From Heterobilharzia americana (lineage: Eukaryota; Platyhelminthes; Trematoda; Strigeidida; Schistosomatidae): a stretch of DNA of 64,000 nucleotides. Location: positions 75,324,678 through 75,388,677 of the forward strand of contig OX104134.1 of the NCBI GenBank assembly GCA_944470555.2, written 5' to 3'. Shown here piece after piece: positions 37,007 to 52,000 of the stretch (positions within the stretch are counted from its first letter, which is position 1; every line of letters starts with the position of its first letter). The position numbers were made by a program, and so were the translations under genes. The notes under the pieces are model-generated. The model saw only the letters and a list, made by a program, of their open reading frames with translations, ran no database searches and had not been told where the DNA came from.

Positions 37007-40000
37007 CTAGAAGGAATGAAGATGTAAAATAAAACTTCTGTTTCAATAAAATCAAGAAACGCTGAAGATCGATGGAAAGAATATTGGCATTATCAAATAG
37101 GGTGTCTTATGAAATCTTTGATTTATGAGTTTGCTGATAATAAGGTTTGTTGGCAGACAAATGAAACAAACATACAGCGTCGCACATAACTGCATCGGTT
37201 CAAGTTGCCGCACTTAACAGTGGCATGCAAAAACAACTAGATAGAGATAAGTGACAAAAAAGTCAACAAAAGTGTGAGACGAGAACTTAAGTATAAAAGT
37301 TAGTGAGACCATTCAAGCTTCGGAAGACGTTAGAGAGTGAATACATAGGCGCTATTGTAACCGATTTTCAGTCATGTTACCAAGGCTTTGCTACCAATCA
37401 CTCCTATCTTCTTGAAGACTCTAGCCAGACAACCTACATCTTCTACAGATGGCTAAGACCAAATATCGGAGACTTCATGGCTAGTGAAATATCTTATTTT
37501 GGTCATCGTGAGCCCTCTCCCAGCCTAGTCCAACCCCTGCTAACACTGTATGTTGAGGTAGGCAGTGGCTCAGTATCCAAAAGGCGTGTCTAAAACGAGT
37601 CAGCCGTTAAAGGTTCGCAATCTCATCGATTATCTTCCATTCTTCGCCTAATCTTGATATCGCCGTTATTTAAATGTTACACTACCTTTGCTTATTCTTG
37701 CTAAGTTTTAGCCGTTAGCACCCATTAGTCTTCAGAGAGGGGATAGTAAAATATTGTGCTGTCGGCTGCCAACCCAGAGCACATCTAATTTTGACAGGTA
37801 GTGCAGACGCGTTGCGGCACACCAATCAAAGTAAGGTTTAAACTAAGGTCACTAACCACCAGTTTTGAAAAATAGAGTTAATACCAGTACTTTTAACATC
37901 ATGTTTTCTAGCAAAGTGGAAAATAAACTCAGCAGATAAAATCTAATATTGCTTACCGTTAAGTAAGTGAGAAGCATAGTTCGTATTCGGATGGATAACT
38001 GATGAAGAATTACACACAGGTTGCATGTAACCAGGTACAAACGGAGGAGTGTAAGATGGGCCTGAACCGGATGAACACATGGCGAACGGTGTTTGATTAA
38101 TCATAGGGTGTGATGTAGCACCCAATCGAGTTGGTAAACCACTTGTAGATTGATGATTTACTGCTGAACCTAATGAAAGTTGTTGCTGAAGAGGTAAAGG
38201 CTGTTGCTGAGTCACTGGAAAAAGTGAAGGGAATTGATTATTCAAAGGCATTGAAGAATTTGATGGAGGACACAAATTGCTTGGAAATCCATTTAGAACT
38301 GTTGGTCGTGATTCTAAGAATCCAGAAGATGTAGCAGACATCAGTGGCTTTGATCGCAAGGTATTTATAGTCGCATGTGCAGGGGTTGATGGTAATATGT
38401 TTGTTATGCTCGAGACTCCGTTGGCATTTTGAGCTTGGTGATGGGTAGTCTGCATATATGGTAATCCCATATGATTTGACTTTTGTAGAGATGCCTGCGG
38501 GACCATTTGACGCATCATACCAGACTGGGATCCTTGAAGGGAATACTGATCCTGAAACTGATCGGTTGCAGAGCGACTAGCGAAATCACTTCTAAGTAAT
38601 GACGCTTGCATCAATGAATCTGTGGACTCAGCACTGCTTTTCAAGTTGGACGTAATCTGATTAAGTGATTGGAAAGACGGTTGAAAGGCTAATGAATTGG
38701 AGTTCAAATCAGGCTTCGGAACAGACCACATTGTTGGCATAGAATGAAGGGGATCAATGGAGCTTCGTACTTGTGAAACATTGGTGACAACAGGGGCAGA
38801 TTTCGTAGCTGAATGACTATCAACTGTCGAGCTATCCACACTAGTAGATATGGTGGCTAATGTATTCGGTGTTACTATCAACGAAGAGTTCTTCACAAAT
38901 GCTGATGACGATAATGACACCGCGGATGGATCAGGAGTTTGCCAGTCACATGATCTGTCAGGTCGAAAATGGTTGGATAATGAATCATGACGAAAATCGG
39001 GATTATGAAGATCTGAAGAGACAGCCCGCTTTGTAGGTGTGAATAGCATAGTATCACTAGTAGTACCATTTACAGGAATGCCTGTATCGTCGCTAACATC
39101 TAAGTACAGAAGTGATGCAACTAAGGAATCAACCAAATCAAGTGAAACGGGTGTAGCTGTTGCGTTAGCATTCCGTTGATGAGCACTACGCTCAGATCCT
39201 GGGGCTCTGGCGAATGACTTTGTTTGAGTAGTAGTTGTAGGCGGTGTAGAACTATAGGTTGTATTAATTCCACCGGAACTCGCAGGCGTATTCGGTTGAG
39301 AAGTGCTAACAATCCCACATATAGGAGTCACTGTCAAAGGCTCGTAATTGGATGGGGAGGTGGTAGGATGTACTGCAACCGGAAATGAATTCGAAACCGA
39401 TATTGTATGGATGGCAGACATGGAGTTGTCATAGACAGTGATAGAAAGCATATCAGTCAAGTCATCAGATGAAGTGATTTTCTTTCCATGACCAATTTCA
39501 CAAGAAATTCCCTCAAGGGGACAAGCAGTCATGGATGAATTTGAAGTTTGTGTGGCAGATAAATAAGAAGGGTCATTCATGTTTGATGCAGTGACGAAAG
39601 AGTTTGATGATGAAGATGCTGTTCTCAATTGAGCCTTAAGGCATTTAGAAGAGCACAAGGGGGGAAAACTCGCTTCATCCAGTGATTCATGAGTAAAATC
39701 CCCACCATTAGATAAAGATGGAATAAAATCCGAGAACATATGGCTGCTGGAAGGAAATGAAGACAGGTTGAGAGATAGTAACGAAACTGGTGTTGTCGTC
39801 GATAAGATTGGCGCTGGTGCAGACATTAAATTATGCAGAGTAGTTTTTGATTGACTCCGTTCATCATTTACTGTCTGACTGTCTACTTGCTTGGAGGCGC
39901 GTGGTGATTGAGTATTTAGACCCGCTGCAGCAACGGAAGCAAAGTTGCCCTTCGAGGAACTGCTGTTCATTACTTTGGAACTCCAACTTAACGAACCTGA

Positions 40001-43000
40001 GGATGAAGCTTTTACGCCCGTGGAGCTCGAACATGTTATTGGCACTAAAGGAACTACGGCGTTTGAGAACGTATTGATATTATTGTTGTTAGAGGAAACG
40101 GTAGATATCGCAGGTATCTTACTGGGTTTGTTAACTATGGGGATAGGAGTTGGCTGAGTTGAGGTAGATCGTGTGGTACTTGCAGCTACAGGATAAGCCA
40201 CAGATTTAGCAGTTCTACGAGGAGTTCGACCATTTGGATTTACAACTTTGGTGCCTGGTGGTGCAGTTTTCACTGTACTAAGGACTGTTATTGTAGATGT
40301 ACCATTTACCCTAGAAGTAAGGGAGCTTAGGACGGTACTAGGAAGAGGCATGCTTGAAGGTAACGTAGAGGACTTCCTCAGAGCATTATACATTAACAGA
40401 ACATCATTACCAGCAATGGATCCGTCCAGAAGCCCTTGAATTGTCTCATAAGTTCGTTGAACTGCCTCACCAGGTCCTTTCAAGTAAACCATGCGCTCTG
40501 TTACTTCATCACTTCGTGCACTTTCAATATCTATTTGAATACCACTCATGTTTCTTAAAGCACTAACAACAGCTCCTCCTTGACCGATAACTTTGCCGAT
40601 ATCATGTCTTGAAACAGGAATGGAGAGTCGGCGTTTATACGAACTGTTGCTCGAATTGGTGGTTTTCCAGTCAGCTGTTTCATGAGACACACGAGAAGAT
40701 ATATTTGTACTGACAGCAGTGCGCTGGGATCGTGTGCTGTTGGATGGAACGACCACAGTCCATGTGTTGGAATCGCTCATAGTTCCCGAACTCTTCCCTA
40801 TGTTTAAATATTGATCAAAATGAGCGTTTTGGGATTCGATGAGCAGGTTCCAGCTTTCTTCGTCACCACTTGGAGAAATTGCATAGCATGGGGATAGTAA
40901 AGAGTTATCCAACTCTCGAACTTCTGGGCTAGGTGATTTACTAGCTTTATCAGAACTGAAAATAGTGTGGTTTTCTGCGGCTGCTCGTTTAGCTGCTCTT
41001 TGGCTTTGTTTCTTATTCCGATGCTTTTCCCGCTTAGCTTCAGTTACAGCAGCAGCAGCAGCACTGAATTCAGGATCTTGTGAACCGAAGCTGTTAGCGA
41101 CAGAATCTGAGTCTTGATGAACAGTAGGTTTTTCACCCATCTTAACGGAATTTTCAGAATTAGCATTATTCGTATTATTTTCCAGCTGGTGATTAGAAGA
41201 CTTGTTAGGCACTGATGACATGGGAACCGAAGTAATAGGTGAACCAGAAGAACATGGTTCGTCGTCCAAATCACAAATTGCGGTGCTTGATAGGTGGTTG
41301 CATAGTTCAGATTCATCTTGCTGAAGGACACGTGACAGAGTGCGACTGTGCTCGGTGCTGAAAAAAAAATTGAAAAGAAATAAATAAGTACCTGAATATG
41401 ACTCGGTAACATTAAGTGGATGCATGTGCAACACAGACATGGTGGGCTGGCAATAGAGAATACATTTGTGTGAGAAAATGTCAGAAACCAGATAACTATT
41501 ATCAATAAATCAACACTACAGCAAACGTTATACAGCCTTCAGAAAAGGCTTATATCTTTTGGGTTACCATCTTTCAACTCATGAAAATTCGTCCGTTCAA
41601 GTAAGTTAGACTAACATGTTTGAAAACAAATATGTAGAGAATACATGAAACAGAAAAACCAAAAGAGTATTTCTGTTAGCTTAACAGTATATTTTTAAAA
41701 CTAACAGCAATTGCAATGAAAATCAAAAGTATATGATATCCCTTCAAAAGAAAAATTCTGTTGATACACAAAAGAGGGTCAAACTCCAGTAGACATTCAT
41801 GAACCGAACAACTCAATCCATGTCGCACAGTTTAGTTTACAGAAGCATAGACTATATAAATAACGACAGTAACTTTTATATTTGTAATTTTTACAGCTCC
41901 ACGTCCCAAAAATATTTTTAAGCCTCAGGCAAAATTCAATTCATCAGCTCGCATAAAATTTAATTTGAAGATATGAATACAACAACAAACGCTACTACCC
42001 AACTAATATCATTCACTAAATATTTCAATGTCGAGAAAAGAGGTACACGAAACTATGGATTCATTGGAACGTGATAGATCGACCGGGACCGACAGCTGAT
42101 ACCTAGACACGCGACACGCTCTATGCTGAGAAAGCAACAGTGGTCAAACAACTGCAGTCATGGTCATTCCATGTTACACACTAAACCTTTTTTGGGTACT
42201 TCAAGGAGAACCAGTAGTCCGCGATGTGAACAGTCATGAAGTGTTGATCACCCTTACCCTTATATACTTCCTATAGTACACAAAGTGGAATGAAACATAA
42301 CATACCTTACTAACCTCTGTCTCCTTCTTTGCCTTCGCTTCATGATACCAATATTAAACCTCTTGCAAGTCCCCCTAGTTCTCAAAATGTGTCCGTAAAC
42401 CAATTATGCAACTCGGAGAAACACAATTTCTGGTATCCTTCAACGTTCGAACCCTGTGCAAAGTTGAACAGCAGCTACATATGACTAGAATTTTGAGCGA
42501 TGGATATATGCTGTATGAGACACGTATGCTAAACTCAAGTGTGATTATTTACTTCACCTCATCTGCAAATATATTAACCTGAAAAACAAAGTTGAAAAAG
42601 TGACCATAGATTCAACCGCTAGCTCCCGTGAACTCACTGGTGTAAAGCAGAAAGCGCACTTATGAACTGGATATCAGTAAAATATCGTCTACGTAAAATT
42701 CAACCGAATGAATCCCTAAAAACCAGGAACAATAGTAAAACTTAGCCATGGACATTCATAAACACCAATGGGTTGAAGAGTTTTCGCAGTGGAAGCAGGC
42801 CGGCGAAGGCGGGAAATACGGAGAAGGCATAAGAGTTGCGAAACACTTGGCGATTACTTAAGCTTATTGAGGATACAGGTAAGAAGAGGACCACAGTAGG
42901 TGGAACCATCAACAAAAGGGTGCAACGACTGATAACCTCAGGATAGGTGTCCAGAATAGTCGGCATAACAGTTTGAAGATTAGTTTAAATAGCTTACAGC

Positions 43001-45971
43001 AACGCTTCTGTTGCCCAACATTCACCATGGACCTGAATGACAATTAGATGTCAGTTTCCCAACCCTCATAGAAATTGGGAAGGTTGCAGCTACCCTTTCT
43101 CTGTCCCTTTGCTCGATCAGCTGGTTGACGTATGTTCGTCAGTGTATTGTATCATAGATCAAGCATTCTACTATCTATTTGTCTGATGTTCTCATTCTTA
43201 GACAAATATACATATGGGTTTCTATAAGTGATTTCCTTTACAGAAGTGATTGTATACTGGTTATTTGACGTTTACTTGGACTTATGATTTCAAATGGGAT
43301 TTGTTGTTTTTATAGGTCAGTTCATTTGGTTGAAATTTAGTTCGGCTTGTCAGGTTTTGACTTATTCTCACTTGAATTGAGTAGAACGTCTAGAGTGTTT
43401 GAAAATTTTTTCAGCTATATGCGGTCGGATAAAATCCCACTAGCTGAAGCTCCTGCTAAGTCGTTGAAAATTCACCATAGTTGAAATCTTGTTTCTGTTA
43501 GTTACTTGCTCACGAACATGCATGTTTGTACTGCATATAAGGAATGCATCGGGCCTTTATAATAATGAAAGATGCCAGGAGCGTATACAGTAGCGTTCGG
43601 TTTGAATATGTTTAAACCCAAAGATTTCGTCCTACCTGTGAAATACCGTTCTATATATCTATCAACCTGGAACGTCAATAAATAAATGATTACTTTCAGT
43701 TAAATTGAGCGTGTGAGTGATCCTCCGGATAGGCGAAGGGTACCAGACGAGGCAGGTTAGTCTGCCGATGAGGTTGTGAACTTTCAAAGACTGAGGCGTC
43801 TTTGACATCCGTCATGCATGCCAAAACGCTGTCCGCTTCAACGTGCTGTTTTAAGGGGAGTTGGCTTAGGTTGGGAAAAAGCTCACGATGACATTGCACC
43901 AGCCAAGAAATCTCTGATATTCCGTCTTAGCCATCTGCAGATGCAGGCTGCCTGGTAGGAACCCTGAAGATGATAGAAATAATTGGCTGCAGAGGCTCGG
44001 TGAGATGGCTAAAAATCATCCAAAATGACGCACGTGTATTCACTCTTTGACGTCAACCACCTTACTGTCCAACATCACAGAGAACCAACACATTACCTAC
44101 CTCTCCTGGAATAGGCATTTGTATTTGAGTGGTGAGAAATGGATTCTGAACATTCTCAAACTGTCACTCAAGGTGTCCGGAAGTCTATGCATCATGTCAG
44201 CATGTTCATCTAATAGTACTGTACGATGTGTTATCTTCATACTCTAGATCTAATAAGGATTCTCCTGTGACAAGATCAATCCCTGTGAAATGAGACAACG
44301 AGAGGGAGACCTCGATAAGAAGGTCTCTGACAAAATTTGATGAGAATGGGGAGAGTGGAGATCCGTGATGGACACGACTCGAGGTGCACAACATACCCAT
44401 CTTTTTGAAGACTGGGACCATCAGCAATTGAGGATGGTTAGAGGAGGGTCATGTCAGGTTCCCATACACTAGCTAACACTACAGTTAACCTGACCAATAG
44501 TTCGCCATCACTTCATAGCGTTAAGTAGTTGCGGGATGCACAATTGAATCGCAGTCGGTGGAAGCCACATCAGATGATGTCTCTGTATACGTTGGTAGTT
44601 CATGCTGCCTAGAAACAGATGCTTGTCTCAGTACAGTTTTAGCATGCGGTCGCTGTTATTTCTTCGTTCGGCTGAGATTCAGAAAACGCCACATAAGTGC
44701 CTTTCTACCTCACTGGGTCTACCAATTTGTGCATGGAAATCCCCCGCTACAACAACCGAAGTAGCAGGCTAGATAGTCTTTAGTACATCTCATCCTTCAC
44801 TTCTTCCAAACCACAGAAAGTGTGTGCATAGGTAAGGGTTACTAAGAGGCAACGGCAAGTTTTCCTATTCTTGTCAGTCCTGACTGCGATTAAGTCGATC
44901 AGCACATAACTGACTGTCAATCGATATCCACTACAGCAGTGTACTTTTTGCCTGAGCACATGCCATATACTTACACTTGTAAGACTGTGAGAACTAGACG
45001 TTGAATTTCCAAAACCTCAAAGAGTGAGTCTTCCAGATTCAACATTTTGGCCGGGTGAGAATAAGTGAATAACCACAATGCGTACCATATGCGTCTCTCA
45101 CAGAAACAGTACACAGCTTTGAACTGAGATGCCAGAGATTTAGCTAGCGAAGTCCGTTTCTGACTAGATGGAGAGTGATGACGTTGAAAGCTACAATGTG
45201 TAATTTTGAGTGCGGTTTATGAGATGGATGACGCTGTTCCGTGAGATCGAAGGCTCATCAAGAACTGCAATAAACTATATACGGTGTAGGGATGTTGGTT
45301 GAGATGCGAAGGAACGCTGAATGTTAAGGATATGGAAATTCGATAATTATTTGAAATCGCTTGAGTGCTAACAGGGTTATGAGGGTGCTTGTCTTTATCT
45401 GACTGCCACATTGTTGGAGGCTAGCTTCCCATGAAGTGTTGGTTTATGACAACAGAAGCTAAGGGACATCTAAGTAATTATAAATAAATAAACACACTCA
45501 GCAACCTTGGGCACATTCTTGCATTTGCCAATGAGGCACACGAAATGTGAGAATGCAGCTGCGCGTTACTCGCTAGGTGTGACGATGTTCGAACCTGCAG
45601 CCCACTGGTTGAAAATTATTTACCTAAACCGATGGGTCACAGCCTCACACAACAATTATTTGATTGTGTCGGTTTACCCATGGCGTTTTCAGAAGCTCGA
45701 TATCTAATTTTGTTATCTTACACTCCGCTTATGAAACCTTGTTGTTGTCACCACTAAGCCGTGGGTAAATGGGTGTGCGATTTTCAGGGCCGACTTTTTT
45801 TAACCATCTCCCTCTCTTACAGCACGATAATGATGGCCATCAAAGGAAACAACATTGCTGTCACACCACCATCCAACCAGCAGTGCGACTGGCCCTTGGA
45901 GCCCATCAAAGATTGAAAAGTTATACTATATTGGTAGATACTTTACTCACTACTACCTAACTGATCTCTCT

Positions 45972-46047
<76 letters not shown>

Positions 46048-49000
46048 CGAGAGAGAGAAATCAAAATATTCTGTATGTCTAACTTCGCATTAAACAACCT
46101 TAGTTAAATGACTAGATGATAAGACGTGAAAAGCATTTAAGCTTGTCCAGGGTAATTCTTAGAAAAAGACGAATGTACAAATATCATGAACACGCTAGTA
46201 TTAAGACTCACTTAGACTGTTTATCATGATCCTGATCTACTTCATCAAGTTGTTCTGCTTCAGTAACTTCATCGCCTTGAGGTGTTTTACCCAAAGTTTG
46301 TTTTAGGTTTGTTTGATTTTTGCCTTTTACTTGACGTTCCTTCTCTTGCTTCGCCTTACGCTTCATACGCTTTCGCTCTCGTTTACGCGCTTGCATCGCT
46401 TCCCGATTAGCTCTTTCCTCCTCCTCTTGTTCAATTTGTTCCAAAAGGCAATCGGCATTCTTTCTTGCCTCACCTTCTTGCTTCTCCTTAGCCGCTATTA
46501 TGATTTCTCTGCACTGCTGACAGCGTTTGACCAAATCCTTCGAGTTTTGAAAAAATACAACACGATTAAGTGTATTGATCTCACGGATCGATAAATAAAT
46601 TGTGAACATTTAGACGTGTACAACCTATAGTCCTCTGAAATATAAGCCACATTACTTCACGAATAAATTATGCTGTATTAGTGGAGGACATGTTGAAAGG
46701 TACTACATACCTTGTTTACTTATATATACGTAGCTAGATAAATTTCAAAACAATCAAAAGAATAAATCATCATCACCATAGGAGTATATGCTTTCGTTGA
46801 GTATCGAAACGCTGGAAAGACCACTTTTCAAACAAAATTCAATACAGTTAACGCATAGAGATAATAAATAACAAGTGGTTACTACAAAACGTAATTAACT
46901 GAAATGAAATAAAGCGGCAGGCGGCGGAAGACTTAACGACAGTGTTACCAGTTCAAAATTTCTCGGTGACATACCGTGTACCAACGGTGAACTGCAACTG
47001 GAATCAGTTAAATGTAACAGTCTACACAAATACAAGTAAATTTACAACCAATTATGTTAATAAGTAGGCCAGTTAACCGAATACACTAGATTGATTTGCA
47101 AAAGGACAATACTGAAACATCCACCGATTACAACAACTTACCAGTCAAATGACTCAGAATAGATACGTCGTTAGTGCACGCGTACTCTCTTCACCCACAA
47201 ACAAGTCTAACTCGTGGCATAAAGTTAGCGAGTATATATGCGCACCGATAACAGATGTGAGTTGTGATAAACTTTACATAAAAGGTAATTAGTAACTGTA
47301 TGACTGAAGTTTGCTATAGCCGAAGCTCATGTTGATTTTCCTTTCAATTTTAATCATCAGTCAGGATGAAATATGGATAACTTGGTAAAATATATGTGAA
47401 CGCTGCTCAGTTTTAATTACATTGTGATGTATTAAGTGTTGTGCTTCAAGTTGAAAACAGGGCATATATGATAATGTTAGCATGAGACGAAATTAAACAC
47501 ACTGAAAACAAATCAAAAATCATTGTAATAAAGCGCATATGAAAATCAAAGAGCAGAGATATATCACTGTATTGTATGCGAAATGACTTGTGGGGTGTTG
47601 TTCACTGTTAACATGACATTCATAGTGGCCAAGTAGTACGGTATTCAGACACAACCACATATATTTGATTAACAGTTAATACAGATTTGCTAGCGATTGT
47701 AAGCGCATACTTTAGTCATTATCCGTAAGCATAATTCCTAGGCTTGAAATGATGGGGAATATTTGTAGCTCAGGTGGGTGGTCTTGGTTGTATTGTGTTC
47801 TCTGAGCTGGGTTGTTTAATCGTGAAGCTTTCATCGCCCTGCTAGACGATGACGTCGTCTAGAGAACACAATACAACCAAGACATTTCCTAGGCTCCGGT
47901 CAGTAAACAATCAATAGATAACAAACAGAATGGCTTACCACATTACAGAATGAACAACGTCCAGATGAAATAGAGTCGAAACTAACAGAACATCCACTGG
48001 ACGAGGAAATTCTGTCTGTACTATGAATCGATGCAACGTCATCTTCAATAAGTAAGCTTTCATCATCTGCAAGTACACTGCTACAGTAACAATCCTCATT
48101 TAATGAACAGTGTGCTGAATATTTTGACAATGTGTCTGACAAACTCGTGGATAAAAATTCCAATTCAGAGGAATTTTGAAGGGTACAGAAACTGGACACG
48201 ATTGGATTCTCATCGCGAAAGGATAAAGCAGAAAGAGAAGTTGAAGATGGGATGTTTGTTAAAACATGGGAAGGTTTCCAGTGTTTGAGAGAATATGAAG
48301 ATGAATTCTGCGCTGCAATTTCAAAACGTGTACTCGCTATCACATTTGAAGAGTTATACTTAGTCAGATAGAGATAATGTGTCATGACCTTCAAAGAACA
48401 TGGGAGATGATGTTACAACGCATGCTTTCTCTCGATAACCTGAGCAGATTAGATGGTTTTCATAAAACGATGATTTATTCGTCTCAATAGAAATTCACAG
48501 GACACGACTCAATGGCATTCACGCAAAAACGAACACAGACATAAACTAGTTGTTAGAGCAAACATTTGCTTTAAATATAATTCGCTTCGAGAACAAAAAC
48601 AAAATACTAGAGAATGTACAAGCCAATAAACGCTTGGGGCTATAGCACGTGATACACATAACTATAACAGACCGACCTCAAGGTAAATAAAAAACAAGGA
48701 TTAAGTTGATATGTATATGTGAGAAAAACACATAACATGCGGAGATGGAGTACGAACACACACAAGGTTAGTCAAACTTGATTGGATAATGACTATTGGA
48801 TAGACATGAGCGGTGGGAATTACAGAACGGAATGCAGCAAAAAGCGGGTGAGGCTAAAAGTTATCCCCAGATGTTATCGTACTCCCCATACATTGTCCAG
48901 TTGATTATGGAGATATCAACATTTTCTGTTTTTGTATGAATATTTTAACTATTTGGATGGTTTTCACAATGCCATCTGTCAATAAATCGTGTTTCAAACC

Positions 49001-52000
49001 GTTAATTTTATGTTCAGTGTTGGCTACATTTCCACTTCTTAGGTGGAAAGTAAGTACAGTTATTCAGGATAAATGATGCTCACGGATCACATTGAGTTAG
49101 TTGAGGCTTCAACTTACGTCCAAAAAAAGGAATTAGGATTGCGGTTTTTGCTTCAGAAAATATAGTCACAAAAGACATAAAATACATATTTTCAGACAGT
49201 ATGCTATAACACCTGGGGATAACTTTTAGTCTCACCCCAAAAAAGGGAAGTAAGGGTAGTGGAGAAATTAGTTATATTTCTCGCGGTAATGGGACGCTAC
49301 GCTGTATGACCTGCATAACCCGTTTAACGATAAAAAAGCATGGTTATTAAGAGATAAGACTTAAGTATCGGATGTGACTGTAAACTGATGGAAAATTAGG
49401 AGTAATAACACCTACGTATTTGCAATCTTACCTAACTACTAGTAGGGATAGCAGTAAGAAAAAAGTTGAGTGCGACAAAAATAAAAGGTAGGTGAAAGCC
49501 ATACTTGTATACGAAAAGAATGGACTGAATATCTCTAAAGTAACAGATTTTTGACAACGTTCACTTTATGATAAAAACATGCAAGACCATGGACAAGTAA
49601 TAGTACAATAGAATAATCGTTAATATTGGGTGAACTTTTGAAATAAAAAAGTGAAGACCCACCTTGTCCGTTACCGCCGTTTTGATATGTCTAATACAAT
49701 CCTTATCAGATGGAAATTGAGTCACATATTGAACTAGTAGTCGTACCACATTAATATGACCTTTACGAAATGCTGCCATTAAACAACTGACTTTTCTATT
49801 GTCTTGGCTGTTCACATCTGCATTGTACTGGATGAGACTTTGGACGACCTCAAGGTGACCACCTAATAAACAAATAGTGATAATGAAAAAGTGAGGCCAA
49901 ACACATAGAAATAAACACAAACAATAAGAAAATATCTGCGGGTGGTGAAAAAGAAATGAAAAATCGACGATAGGGGTGGCTTACCATTTGAAGCCAACCA
50001 TAGTGGTGTGGCACCTTTCTTATTTCGTGCTTCGACGACTGCACCCCTATAAATTAAAAGAAGAAAATTATACTACTTAGAATTGTCAGTAGGTGCACAG
50101 ATGAGTAGAGAAAAAGCTTCCACAATAGGGGAAACATGCGTTCCTGTCTTTTCCAACTTATTTATTGTATAGAGGTAGTTAAAAAAAGCTTTATCTACTA
50201 AGTAGCTCATTATATAGTGCTTAGCTAATTCAGCTGCTACTGACTCCATCGTATTCAAAGTATAATTGGTAGTTATATAACTCTTACGAATAAACCGACT
50301 TAAACTTACTTTTCTAAGAGTAAGTTAACGAATTTGGCATTGCCTTTATCTGCAGCGATGGTTAAAGCCGTATCTCGAGAGCTTGGTACGGGTGATGCAT
50401 TGACATCAGCCCCATGGTCCAGCAGAATCCTTCCAACCTCCACATAATCACCTGAGGCAGCTTCCATTAAGGGAGTAAGACCAGTTTTCGCACGATGTTC
50501 AATGTTAGCCTTGCGTTCAACCAGGAGTTGTACGACTTCAAAACGACCTTGGAAACATGCTAAAGTCAAAGCAGTGTTGCGATTAGTTTCAATGTGAGCA
50601 TTTATATCTGACCCATGTTCAAGGAGCAAACGGACAGCGGCAGTATGACCATTCATAGACGCTAACATCAGTGGAGATATACCAAGTTTCGATCCAGTTC
50701 TGGAATTTATTTCGGCGCCGTGTCGCAAAAGTAATTGAATAACCTCAACATATCCCCCGGAGGCAGCTAAACTCAGTGGAGTATAGTCAGATATATTGCG
50801 ATGTTCTTTATTTGCACCACGATTTAATAGTTCTTCGACAATCTATAAAGCACAAACAGTGAAATTGAGACACACAAGAAATATTTTACAGTCTTGACAT
50901 TACCGTTTAAATGGACGGTTATAAAGTATTCACTGTCACACTTAACTGTAAGTATTTCAGTGCGCACATTAAAGGACTAATATTTATGGAAATGTACAAC
51001 AAAGTGTAGCGCAGAGCGGAATATTGAAATTCAGTACTTATGTTTACTTATAGGAACTTGAATAAAACAAGAACAACAATTTGAGCAGAGCATTGAAGGA
51101 TGGATAGTATGTGATTTAAAAGTCATTTCACCAACACGTTTTCTTCCAGGGATAATTTCTGTGCTAGCTTTTCCATAAACCTGTTAACCTCGTATGATTT
51201 AACATGAGGGTTAAAAAATATTTAGGGGAATATATAAATCTGAATAATCATAGGTGAATCTGTACAACGAAATTACCAGTAAAAACTGACCTCCAATTTC
51301 CCATGAGAGCACGCAATGGACAAAGCTGTATCCTTTGTGCGATCTACTTGTGCCTCTATATCTGCTCCGCAGTCGAGAAGTAATGCGACAACAGCACGCT
51401 GATTTGCACATACAGCTGTATGAAGTGGTGTGTGCGACTTTTTATCACGATGCTCTTTATCAGCGCCACGTTCCAACAAAAGACGAACAAGGTCAACAAA
51501 ACCACCACTGCATGCCAAAGTTAGGGCTGTCTCCATACTAGATTCAATACAGGCATTTACATCGATCAAGGACGGTACGTGCAATGGTGATATAGTATCA
51601 CCCACCATAGTTAAGTTGTTGGAAGCAACTGTAGCCATATCGTTTGGTGATAAACCATGATTAGGTGATAACATAGATTGCGATCCTAAAGGCAAGGTTC
51701 GGGTCCTACTTACTGGCAGCAATGCTGAATGTGAGACGTGCTGATGAGCCGCAATCGCTGCAGAGTTATACGCCATTGTTCCTGTCTGGTTCGTCATTAT
51801 ACTATCTGCAGAAAGACTGGACGGTTGCTGAGGGACATGAAGCAAATTGTCAGGACTAATTAGATTATCACCACAAGTTGATACATTCAATGGATAGTGA
51901 TGATGATGTATATTGTTATGAACACCGACATGACCTAAATTAGCTAAAGAAGCTGTGGTCGCCGTCCCATCAAATGCACATGCAAAATGCGATCCAGGAT

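Noticed and set aside
37015..37055. A methionine upstream in frame with the last exon, suggesting a separate 304-residue gene
   Set aside because: A good acceptor at 37007-37008 in the right phase links the frame to the large KH exon, and the residues before it look like intron translation.
40248..40439. Plus-strand open frames over the MASK exons (also 36481-36717, 39847-40157, 46313-46594, 51335-51660)
   Set aside because: They are antisense shadows of well-supported minus-strand coding sequence.
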